Source of the DNA: Gemmatimonadota bacterium | Lineage (GTDB): Bacteria; Gemmatimonadota; Gemmatimonadetes; Gemmatimonadales; GWC2-71-9 | Direction of reading: 5' to 3' | Assembly (NCBI GenBank): GCA_003222135.1 | Contig: QHUM01000057.1 | Span: 27,258 to 91,257 of the forward strand | Length of the DNA stretch: 64,000 nt | Shown: positions 57,844-64,000 of the stretch, piece by piece | How the letters are laid out: the number at the start of each line of letters is the position of its first letter | Numbering within the stretch: position 1 is the first letter of the stretch | The notes under the pieces: generated by a model | The model's database searches: none | Told to the model about the DNA's origin: nothing | The model's input: the letters and a program-made list of their open reading frames with translations, nothing else | Program-made: the position numbers and the translations under genes

Positions 57844-59073
57844 GTGCCCACAAGGATGGACCCTGTGCGGAGCACTGCAGCGCGTCCCCGCGTCTCTGAC
57901 GCGATTCCTCTCCCCGGCGGCCGGCCGGCCGACCCGGGAAGTGCGCAGCTCAAGCGGCCCCTGCCGGTCGGCTCGGCGATTCTCTGGACGCCGACCGTAG
58001 ACGGTGCTCCGCCGGGCTCACCGTACCCCATCTTCATCACGCAGAGCGCCTTCGCCGCCGTTCACGCCCATGTCGAGGCCAAGCCCCGCGGAGCCACGTC
58101 GCTGGGGTTCCTCGCAGGCAATCGCTTTGAGTGTCCGGACACGGGCACCGCATACGTCGTGATCGAATCCGCCATCCAGTTGCCGTGGTCCATTTCGGGA
58201 GACCACCTCCGGCCCGCGCTGTCGCAGGGGTGGACCGTCGTGCAGCAGGAGGTGCGCAAGAACCACGGCCAGTTGTTGGGGTGGTATCACACCCACCACG
58301 GCGCCGACCCCAAGCCCTCGCCTGCCGACATCGAGGCGCACGCGGCGCTGTTCGCCGACCCGTGGCACGTGGCGCTGGTGGTGACGCCGGGAGACGCCCC
58401 GTTGGGAGGGTTCTTCCGGATTGCGACGGACGGCGCCAGCGCGAGCGACTACCTGCCGTTCTACGAGCTGCTCGACGCGGCCTCCGTGCTGCCGGACGGA
58501 CGAAAAGTCAGCGACCTCGCGTGGGTCAACTACCGCACCGAGGAGTTGATTTTCACATCTGACCGGGTGTCGAACCCTCGACTCGAAATCCAGCCGCGCC
58601 TCCTGTTCCCCGACGACGTCGAGGAATCCGTTCCGGGAGCGGTGCTCTCGCCGACGCGCCAGTATGGGGTGGCGCGCGTCGCTCGCGTGGCGGGATACGC
58701 CGCGCTCGGCGTGGTCGCGGGAGCCGTGCTGTTCAATGTCTACCACGCGCTCGCGTCCGGCCGCGGTCCGGTTAAGGCCGGCCCGGTGGCCGCGCCCTCG
58801 CGGGAGCGCGTCGACCGCATGGCCGATACGGTGGCCCTCGCGGTCGGCGCCTTCGACCTGCGCGCCCGTTTGTTCGACGGCCGCAAGATGGCGTGTCCCG
58901 ACCTGGCGCGCGGCTTGGTCGACTTGGAAGAGCGTTGGACATCTTACAACGCGGCGCGCAAGGACGACGCGGCTGCCCTCGACTCCGCGCGCAACGCCCG
59001 CGATCGCTCGCTGTATTCGGACGTCGACGCCATCGAGCGGCGATTCGAGCGCTCCAAGTGTCCGCGGCCGTGA
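57844..59073 (+). CDS. JAMM/MPN-domain membrane protein, module copy 2
   Basis: 409 residues from GTG 57844 (ATG 57856 possible). SAILWTPTVDG and PYPIFITQSAFAAVHAHVE match copy 1. JAMM zinc ligands are GWYHTH (H149, H151) and SPAD (S159, D162); in SLGFLAGNRFECPDTG the expected catalytic Glu is again missing. After a linker comes one membrane helix (VAGYAALGVVAGAVLFNVYH, about 280-301) and a tail with MACPDLARGLVDLEERWTSY and RSKCPRP, two cysteines conserved with copy 1. The tail is likely periplasmic. It overlaps the next gene by 4 bases. Confidence 0.82.
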   Translation: MPTRMDPVRSTAARPRVSDAIPLPGGRPADPGSAQLKRPLPVGSAILWTPTVDGAPPGSPYPIFITQSAFAAVHAHVEAKPRGATSLGFLAGNRFECPDTGTAYVVIESAIQLPWSISGDHLRPALSQGWTVVQQEVRKNHGQLLGWYHTHHGADPKPSPADIEAHAALFADPWHVALVVTPGDAPLGGFFRIATDGASASDYLPFYELLDAASVLPDGRKVSDLAWVNYRTEELIFTSDRVSNPRLEIQPRLLFPDDVEESVPGAVLSPTRQYGVARVARVAGYAALGVVAGAVLFNVYHALASGRGPVKAGPVAAPSRERVDRMADTVALAVGAFDLRARLFDGRKMACPDLARGLVDLEERWTSYNAARKDDAAALDSARNARDRSLYSDVDAIERRFERSKCPRP

Positions 59074-60617
59074 AGCGCTCCGTCGCCGGTCTGCTCGCGC
59101 TCGCGCTGCCGGTGCTGGTAGCGGCCCAGGGGACCGAGCCGCTGCGCAAGACGGACCTGATCCGTCTGCTCTCGAACCCGATCATCCGGAAGGGGGAGGT
59201 AGCGGACCTGGTGCGCCGCAACTGTCTCGCGTTTCGACCCACCGAGCGCGACTGGGCGGATCTGCGGGACCTGGGCGCCGACGCGGACGTGATGAGCAGT
59301 GTCGGCGGCTGCGCGGCCCGTCAGGCATCTCGCGCCGCCGTAACGCTCGCGAGTCCGGCGGCGTCGGCCGAACCGCCGGGCGCCGCCGCGGCCGCGCCCC
59401 CCCCGCCCGCACAGCTGACGGTGACGCCTATGCCCGCGCGTACAACGGTGGTCGCGGGGACGGACGCTTTGGTGCGTGTCGCGTTGCGACGGGGAGACAC
59501 CCCCCAACGAGGCATCACGCTGGCCCTGCACGGCGGCGCCGGACGCGACGTGCAGGCGGTCACGGACGACAGCGGGCTGGCGGTGTTCCACCTGCCGGCT
59601 GGCCGACAGGCGATGACGTACCACTTCGAGGTCGTATCCGGGACCGGAGCGGCGCTGCCGGGTCGTCCCACCGTGGACCTGGTCGTGCGTCCCGGGCGAC
59701 CCGCGGTCGCGGACGTGCGGCCGGCGCGGTTCGAGCTGGGCGGCGCGCAGGAAGGGCCGTTCGCCGTGCAGGTGGCGGTGCGAGACTCGTTCGGCAACCC
59801 CGTACCGAACGAGCTGCTCGAATTGCGGGCGGAGCGCGCCGACATGGGCATCGCCGTCGATACGCGGGCCACCGACTCGCTCGGCCGCACGGCGTTCGTC
59901 ATTCAGTCGGCCGCGGTGCGGCGCCCCGGGCGCATCGAGCTGCGGGCGCGGGGCGAGCGACTGGCGGCGCTGGAAGCGGTGTTCGGGGGACCCGTGTCCA
60001 GCAGCGGGACCGGGTTCGTGGCCGGTGGGGGACAGCGCGGTGTCGCGCGCACACTCCTGTCGGAGCCGGTCGTATTCCAGGCGCACAGCGCATCCGGCCG
60101 GCCCCTGCCAGGGCGCGTGGTCGTGTTCCGCGTCCGCAATGCGCAGATCACCCGGGACTCGGTCGTCACCGACTCGGCCGGGCATGCGCGGATCGACGTG
60201 ACGCTCGGGTCGCAAGCGGGACTGGCGGTCGTCACCGCGTCGCTCGATTCCGTGCAGGCGGCGGAGACGCTGCGCGTGGACCCGGGTCCGGCGGTCGAGC
60301 TCATCCTCGAGCGCGACGGTGCGCGCGTCGACGGCGGACGGATCATCGTGGAGCGCGACGTCCCATTCGCCCTGACCCTCAAGGCGCGCGACGGCTACGG
60401 GAACCTGATTCCCACCACGAGCCTGTCGCGTACGCTGCAGGACGTGCTGCGACAATACAACGTGCGCAGCCAGCTGCTCCGGTTTGTGGGTGTGCAATCG
60501 GACAGCCTCACCGCGGCTATCAAGTTCAAGCCGGTCGCCATCGGCACGACCGACCTGACGATCTCCGCCGGCCTCACGGCCACCGTCTCGGTGGAGGTGG
60601 TGCGCCCGCGTCGGTAA
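59070..60617 (+). CDS. Secreted Ig-like (Big/invasin-type) protein, module copy 2
   Basis: 515 residues. GTG 59070 overlaps the upstream stop (GTGA); GTG 59058 is an alternative. MKRSVAGLLALALPVLVAAQ is a signal peptide. EPLRKTDLIRLL..LVRRNCLAFRPTERDWADLRDLGAD repeats the small domain of copy 1, then a Pro/Ala linker and about four Ig-like units (VRVALRRGDTPQRGITLALH, VQVAVRDSFGNPVPNELLEL, VVFQAHSASGRPLPGRVVVF, FALTLKARDGYGNLIPTTSL), one more pair than copy 1. Expected in the periplasm or at the surface. Role unknown. Confidence 0.8.
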   Translation: MKRSVAGLLALALPVLVAAQGTEPLRKTDLIRLLSNPIIRKGEVADLVRRNCLAFRPTERDWADLRDLGADADVMSSVGGCAARQASRAAVTLASPAASAEPPGAAAAAPPPPAQLTVTPMPARTTVVAGTDALVRVALRRGDTPQRGITLALHGGAGRDVQAVTDDSGLAVFHLPAGRQAMTYHFEVVSGTGAALPGRPTVDLVVRPGRPAVADVRPARFELGGAQEGPFAVQVAVRDSFGNPVPNELLELRAERADMGIAVDTRATDSLGRTAFVIQSAAVRRPGRIELRARGERLAALEAVFGGPVSSSGTGFVAGGGQRGVARTLLSEPVVFQAHSASGRPLPGRVVVFRVRNAQITRDSVVTDSAGHARIDVTLGSQAGLAVVTASLDSVQAAETLRVDPGPAVELILERDGARVDGGRIIVERDVPFALTLKARDGYGNLIPTTSLSRTLQDVLRQYNVRSQLLRFVGVQSDSLTAAIKFKPVAIGTTDLTISAGLTATVSVEVVRPRR

Positions 60618-60660
60618 GGGGCACAAGGCGGCGGCGCCTACAGGTCCTAGGGGTGTGGCC

Positions 60661-60725
60661 TACCTGTTTTCCGTTTCCTATTCCCCGCTGTGCGTCTGTT
60701 CCCTGTTCTCCGGTTCCCCGTTCTG
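60661..60725. repeat. Pyrimidine-rich TTCCC simple repeat
   Basis: Repeated TTTCC/TTCCC/GTTCCCC units before the SRP RNA. They are the complement type of the GGGAAA runs inside the GH3 and dnaX genes. Together with the SRP RNA and heptad repeat this accounts for most of the gene-free stretch 60618-60921. Confidence 0.5.
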
Positions 60726-60726
60726 C

Positions 60727-60732
60727 TAGCTT
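60727..60732 (+). promoter_or_regulatory. -10 box TAGCTT of the SRP RNA gene
   Basis: TGCTAGCTTT, identical in its core to the box at 21752-21760, lies 4-5 bases before the predicted 5' end of the RNA. The -35 is weak. Confidence 0.45.
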
Positions 60733-60735
60733 TCA

Positions 60736-60836
60736 GTGCCCCAGGTCCGCAGGTCGTCCGCTCGTGAACCGCGTCAGGCCCCCGCAGGGAGCAGCGCTAA
60801 ACGGGTCGAGATTACGCTGCGTCAACCTGGGGCATT
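60736..60836 (+). ncRNA. ffs: Signal recognition particle RNA (small bacterial type)
   Basis: About 100 nt. The ends pair perfectly over ten bases: TGCCCCAGGT (60737-60746) with ACCTGGGGCA (60825-60834). The apex holds the SRP signature in the form GTCAGG-CCC..GGG-AGCAGCGCTAA (60773-60800), close to the CAGG..GGAA..AGCAG motif that binds Ffh. Inner pairing GCAG/CTGC also fits a single long hairpin. Its place directly before dnaX-ybaB-recR matches the known scr-dnaX-yaaK-recR order of Bacillus. The apical loop departs from the common GGAA tetraloop. Confidence 0.85.
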
Positions 60837-60844
60837 CCACACAC

Positions 60845-60902
60845 AATTGCGGATTGACGGCGCTGGATAGAATCCGCAATCCGCAATCCGCAATCCGCAA
60901 TT
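60845..60902. repeat. Inverted heptad repeats (GCGGATT / AATCCGC), copy 2
   Basis: AATTGCGGATTG (60845-60856), then, after 14 bases, four AATCCGC units (60871-60902). The outer 11 bases pair perfectly. It lies between the SRP RNA and dnaX; compare 23647-23748. Confidence 0.85.
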
Positions 60903-60921
60903 CTCGCTAGATTGAGTTCAT

Positions 60922-62583
60922 ATGATTGCGCTAGCCCGCAAATACCGCCCCAAGAGGTTCGCCGATCTGATTGTCCAGACCCACGTCGCTGCGGCGCTGC
61001 GCGGAGCGGTCGCGGCGGGCCGCGTCGCGCACGGCTATCTGTTCGCGGGGCCGCGCGGCGTGGGGAAGACGACCGCGGCGCGCGTCCTGGCGATGGCGTT
61101 GAACTGCGAGCGGCGCGATGCCTCGGGGGTCGCCGGCGAGCCGTGCGGCGCGTGCGACTCGTGCACGCGTATCTGGACGGGCGCCGCCAATCTGGATGTG
61201 GTCGAGCTCGACGCGGCTTCGAACCGCGGCGTGGACGATGCCCGCGACCTGCGCGAGCGCGCCATGTACGCCGCGTCGGCGGAAGGACGTCACAAGGTGT
61301 ACATCGTCGACGAAGCGCACATGCTGACGCGCGAGGCGTGGAACGCCCTCCTCAAGATCCTGGAAGAACCGCCGTCGCGTGTCGTGTTCGTGTTCGCGAC
61401 CACCGAGCCGCAGAAGATCGCGCAGAGCGCGGCGCCGATCCTCTCGCGACTCCAGCGCTTTGACTTCCGGCGCATCGGGCCGCACGCCATTACCGCCCGA
61501 CTGAAGCAGGTGCTCGCCGCGGAAGGTCTGACCGCCGCCGACGACGCCGTCCAGCTCATCGCCCAAAGCGCAGACGGCGGCATGCGGGACGGCCTGTCGA
61601 TCCTCGACCAGGTGCTGTCGTTCGGGGAGGGGCCGGTGACCGCCCAGCGGGTGCGCGAGGTGCTCGGGCTCATCCCCGAGGAGATGTACGGTGAGTTGCT
61701 CCGCCTCGTGGCGGAGCGCGACACGAAGGCGGTGTTCCCGCTGGTGGCGCGGCTCGTCGATGCCGGCGCCGACCTGGGTGAGTTCGTCGCCGGCGCGGGC
61801 GAGACGCTGCGGGCCGTGTTGCTCGCGGGCCTGGGCGGGGAGCCCGAGGGGCTCACCGAAGGGTTCCAGGGGCTGGTGCGTCAGTACGCGTCGCGTCTCC
61901 CGCCTCCCGATGTCGTCCGCTTGCTCGCGGTGCTGTCGGAGTTGGAGACGCAGCTGCGCACCAGCGGCAACGCGCGACTGGCCGTGGAGCTGCTGTTGTT
62001 GCGGTGGGCGATGATGGGGCGGACGGTCGAACTCGAGGCGGTCATTCGCGCGCTCGGTGGAGAGCCCGGGAAGGGGGAACGGCCGGGGAAGGGTGATGCT
62101 CCGGCCGTCCTCCGAGATGCCGCGGCCGGCTCACCCGTGCCTCTTCCCCCTTCCCCGGCAGTTCCACCGGCCGTTCACCCTCCCGAGAAAGGTCCGTTGA
62201 CCCTCGACCGCCTCCGGGCGCTCTGGCCTCGGGTGATCGACGACGCGCGCGCCAAGAGCCCGATGCTCGGGGCGCTGCTCCAGGCCACCGAGATCGCGGG
62301 GGTCGAGGGGAACACGCTGGCGATCCGGTTGCTCGACACCAATCCCGTGCACGTCGAGGGCATCGAGCGCCAGCGGGACGCCCTGGCGTTGCTGGTGGGT
62401 CGTTACGCGGCGGATCCGGTCCGCATCAAACTGGAGGGCGCGGCGCGCGGCGACCGGCCCGCTCCGCGCCCGTCCCGCATGACCGAGGAGGGCGTCCGGG
62501 CCGACCGGCTCACGGCGTTGCGGGCGAAGGATCCGAGCCTCAACACCGCCATCGATGCCTTGGACTTGGAGTTGCTGGAGTAG
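60922..62583 (+). CDS. dnaX: DNA polymerase III subunit gamma/tau
   Basis: 553 residues, clamp-loader ATPase. ALARKYRPKRFADLI opens the protein, then Walker A FAGPRGVGKTTAARVLAMAL, zinc-binding Cys (NCERRDA, EPCGACDSC), VELDAASNRGVDDARDL, Walker B VYIVDEAHMLTREAWNALLK, FATTEPQKI and the SRC-like ILSRLQRF. The Pro/Gly-rich linker (about residues 382-425) is encoded by a palindromic low-complexity insert. A tau-like C-terminal region follows. A TAGATT box ends 8 bases before ATG 60922, so the mRNA may be leaderless. Confidence 0.96.
   Translation: MIALARKYRPKRFADLIVQTHVAAALRGAVAAGRVAHGYLFAGPRGVGKTTAARVLAMALNCERRDASGVAGEPCGACDSCTRIWTGAANLDVVELDAASNRGVDDARDLRERAMYAASAEGRHKVYIVDEAHMLTREAWNALLKILEEPPSRVVFVFATTEPQKIAQSAAPILSRLQRFDFRRIGPHAITARLKQVLAAEGLTAADDAVQLIAQSADGGMRDGLSILDQVLSFGEGPVTAQRVREVLGLIPEEMYGELLRLVAERDTKAVFPLVARLVDAGADLGEFVAGAGETLRAVLLAGLGGEPEGLTEGFQGLVRQYASRLPPPDVVRLLAVLSELETQLRTSGNARLAVELLLLRWAMMGRTVELEAVIRALGGEPGKGERPGKGDAPAVLRDAAAGSPVPLPPSPAVPPAVHPPEKGPLTLDRLRALWPRVIDDARAKSPMLGALLQATEIAGVEGNTLAIRLLDTNPVHVEGIERQRDALALLVGRYAADPVRIKLEGAARGDRPAPRPSRMTEEGVRADRLTALRAKDPSLNTAIDALDLELLE
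62067..62180. repeat. Low-complexity inverted repeat inside dnaX
   Basis: CCGGGGAAGGGTGA and, further on, TCACCC plus CCTTCCCCGG can fold back, with GGGAAGGGGGAAC runs on one side and CTTCCCCCTTCCCC on the other. It is translated in frame as the GKGERPGKGD..PLPPSPAVPP linker of DnaX. Confidence 0.5.
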
Positions 62584-62584
62584 C

Positions 62585-62613
62585 TTGCCACCCGTTTGGG
62601 CGAGGGGTAACTT
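62585..62613 (+). promoter_or_regulatory. Candidate internal promoter for ybaB-recR (leaderless)
   Basis: TTGCCA (62585-62590), a 17-base spacer and TAACTT (62608-62613), 7 bases before ATG 62621. It begins just after the dnaX stop. Confidence 0.5.
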
Positions 62614-62620
62614 TCGGCGT

Positions 62621-62938
62621 ATGGCGGATTTATCCAACCTGTTCCAGCTGGGGCAGCAGGTGCAGTTCCGGCTGTCGGAGATTCAGTCCCAGCTGGCGCA
62701 GCAGACGGTGACCGCTTCGGCGGGCGGCGGGATGGTGCAGGCCACTGCCGACGGGCGGGGCCAGATCCGCGCGATCAAGATCGATCCCCAGGCGGTCGCC
62801 CAGGGGGACATCGAGATGCTCGAGGATCTCGTGCTCGCCGCGGTCTCGCAAGCGCAGCAGCGCGCCGCCGAGCTGTACCAGGCGGAAGTCAAGAAGCTCG
62901 CCTCGGGCCTGCCGTTCCCGTTTCAGCTGCCGCTGTAG
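62621..62938 (+). CDS. ybaB: YbaB/EbfC nucleoid-associated protein
   Basis: 105 residues, a small dimeric DNA-binding protein regularly encoded between dnaX and recR. ADLSNLFQLGQQVQFRLSEI, then VTASAGGGMVQATADGRGQI, IKIDPQAVAQGDIEMLEDLV and LVLAAVSQAQQRAAELYQAE fit the family. The C-terminal tail is short and ends FPFQLPL. ATG 62621 is chosen over the upstream shadow frame. Confidence 0.94.
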   Translation: MADLSNLFQLGQQVQFRLSEIQSQLAQQTVTASAGGGMVQATADGRGQIRAIKIDPQAVAQGDIEMLEDLVLAAVSQAQQRAAELYQAEVKKLASGLPFPFQLPL

Positions 62939-62944
62939 CTCGCC

Positions 62945-63547
62945 GTGTCGGCCATCGATGATCTCGTGACGGAGCTCGCCCAGCTCCCCGGGATCGGGCG
63001 CAAGACGGCGCAGCGGCTCACGTTTTACCTGTTGAAGCAGCCGGCGGAAACGGCCGGGCGTCTGGCGGAGGCGATCCGACAGGTTCGCGAGCGCGTGACG
63101 TCCTGCAGTGCGTGCGGCACGCTCACCGACGTGGATCCGTGCGCCATCTGCACCGACCCACGGCGCGACGCGGCCCTGCTGTGCGTGGTGGAGGAGGCCT
63201 CGGACGTGGCGGCGATCGAGCGGGCGGGCCGGTTCCGGGGGCGCTATCACGTGCTGGGCGGGCGGCTCTCCCCGCTCGAGGGCGTGGGCCCCGAGGCGCT
63301 GCATGTCGACCACCTGCTGGCGCGCGTCGCCAACGGCGACGGGGTCCGGGAGGTGATCATCGCGACGAACCCCTCGATGGAAGGCGAGGTCACCGCTACG
63401 TATCTGCAGCAGACGCTCAAACCCACGGGCGTGCGCGTGACCCGGATCGCGCGCGGCCTGCCGGTGGGAGGGGATCTCGAGTATGCCGACGGCGTGACCA
63501 TCGCGCAGGCGTTGCTCGCGCGCCGGGACATGTCCGAGGCCGACTGA
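62945..63547 (+). CDS. recR: Recombination mediator RecR
   Basis: 200 residues. It acts with RecF/RecO to load RecA at gaps. The helix-hairpin-helix LAQLPGIGRKTAQRLTFYLL, a four-Cys zinc finger CSACGTLTDVDPCAIC, the Toprim domain (LCVVEEASDVAAIER, GRYHVLGGRLSPLEGVGPE), the Walker-B-like IIATNPSMEGEVTATYL and RIARGLPVGGDLEYAD are all present. GTG 62945 follows ybaB by 6 bases. Confidence 0.96.
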   Translation: MSAIDDLVTELAQLPGIGRKTAQRLTFYLLKQPAETAGRLAEAIRQVRERVTSCSACGTLTDVDPCAICTDPRRDAALLCVVEEASDVAAIERAGRFRGRYHVLGGRLSPLEGVGPEALHVDHLLARVANGDGVREVIIATNPSMEGEVTATYLQQTLKPTGVRVTRIARGLPVGGDLEYADGVTIAQALLARRDMSEAD

Positions 63548-63577
63548 CCGAGGGAACGCGATGGCGGGCGCTGCGCG

Positions 63578-63973
63578 TTGCTGGTGGACCGCACCGGTCA
63601 GCTCGTGGCCACCGTGGGTGACCCGCCGCAGTTCGATTCCGCCGCCTTCGCTTCCCTCACGGCTGCCGACTTCAGCGCGAACGATCAGCTCGCCAAGATG
63701 ATCGGCGAGCACGAATTCGCCTCCCTGGTTCACCAGGGGCAGAAGGAATCGATGTTCCTCGCCGACGTGGCGAAGCGCGTCATCCTGGTCGTCCTGTTCG
63801 ATCAGCGCACCACGCTCGGTCTCGTGAAGCTCAAGGGGAAGGGCGTCGTGGAGACCCTGACCAAGGTGTTCGAGGAGATGTTCAACCGCGTGGGCGCAGG
63901 GGGGGGACCGTCCGCGCCGCAGAAAGGGCTGCTCGAGGGCGCGGAAGACGAAATTGACAAACTCTTCGGGTAA
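63578..63973 (+). CDS. Roadblock/LC7-domain protein (MglB-like), N-terminus possibly missing
   Basis: 131 residues from TTG 63578. LLVDRTGQLVATVG is the first core strand pair of a roadblock fold; ASLTAADFSANDQLAKMIGE, SMFLADVAKRVILVVLF and the helix VVETLTKVFEEMFNRV follow, then a Gly/Pro-rich acidic tail (EDEIDKLFG). Roadblock proteins regulate MglA-type GTPases. The N-terminal helix that usually precedes this core is absent: only 30 bases separate recR from LLVDR, and the in-frame upstream sequence starts at the recR stop. A deletion or a real short form is possible. Confidence 0.72.
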   Translation: MLVDRTGQLVATVGDPPQFDSAAFASLTAADFSANDQLAKMIGEHEFASLVHQGQKESMFLADVAKRVILVVLFDQRTTLGLVKLKGKGVVETLTKVFEEMFNRVGAGGGPSAPQKGLLEGAEDEIDKLFG

Positions 63974-63985
63974 GGGGACGCGCCC

Positions 63986-64000
63986 ATGTCGATGATCAAC
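63986..64000 (+). CDS. Start of a gene, probably MglA-like small GTPase (3'-partial)
   Basis: ATG 63986 with GGGGA ten bases upstream gives only MSMIN before the window ends. MglA-type GTPases often begin MSxIN and are often encoded beside roadblock genes, so this is the likely identity. It rests on five residues and context. Confidence 0.4.

Noticed and set aside
60871..60902. AATCCGC tandem units as a CRISPR array
   Set aside because: Units are 7 bases with no spacers and no cas genes nearby; they are simple inverted heptad repeats.

Overview
The window is a G+C-rich (about 70 % by eye) bacterial chromosome segment, densely packed, with many genes joined by 4-base ATGA/GTGA overlaps. I see no tRNA, rRNA, transposase or CRISPR array. 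A succinylase-type lysine pathway, outer-membrane barrel and lipoprotein genes, zinc-ribbon Ser/Thr kinases, a GWxTD protein, and the order SRP RNA-dnaX-ybaB-recR-roadblock-(mglA) suggest a Gram-negative environmental lineage, most likely Gemmatimonadota. That placement is inference from gene content.

Layout. 1-4.2 kb: a partial gene, a degenerate receiver protein, an Hsp20, then a five-gene chain (beta-propeller, two small proteins of which one is ubiquitin-like, a membrane/coiled-coil protein, an HDAC-fold deacetylase). 4.3-10.5 kb: an enolase-superfamily epimerase, priA, an archaeal-type LOR/SDH-like protein, a pyruvoyl arginine decarboxylase and ccdA. 10.7-16.7 kb: a broken lipoprotein gene, gamma-glutamyltransferase, and the cell-wall recycling run murQ-anmK-GH3. 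16.7-21.7 kb (minus strand): a phospho-signalling cassette of FHA/zinc-ribbon protein, kinase, PP2C phosphatase and FHA-linked serine protease. 21.8-31.3 kb: an amidase lipoprotein, a metalloprotease/beta-barrel protein, a GWxTD protein, a second kinase and a gamma-carbonic anhydrase. 31.4-33.9 kb: B12-dependent ribonucleotide reductase. 33.9-43.9 kb: the aspartate-family supercluster (thrA, thrC, lysC, dapE, dapB, dapA, dapD on the minus strand, asd divergent). 44-48.4 kb: two paralogous zinc-ribbon proteins around a MOSC protein, an ABC exporter and MarR. 48.4-55 kb: sirtuin, pyruvate kinase, metallo-hydrolase, class II aldolase, YtxH- and YihY-type membrane proteins, threonine aldolase. 55-60.6 kb: a tandemly duplicated two-gene module in which a JAMM/MPN-domain membrane protein overlaps a secreted Ig-like protein; I regard this as the least explained system here. 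60.6-64 kb: SRP RNA, dnaX, ybaB, recR, a roadblock protein and the first codons of a probable mglA.

Two cross-cutting features stand out. First, short palindromic or heptad repeats of at least four families sit between genes and sometimes inside them (start of the 23.6 kb gene, nagZ-like gene, dnaX). Second, five genes carry small lesions: internal deletion plus frameshift in a lipoprotein and in the FHA protease, apparent 5' truncation of murQ and of the roadblock gene, and a one-base poly-C slip in the first JAMM gene. These could be real decay, phase variation or assembly errors. Promoter-like sequences of the form TTGNC-N17/18-TAnnTT recur, several only 6-9 bases before a start codon, which suggests frequent leaderless mRNAs.
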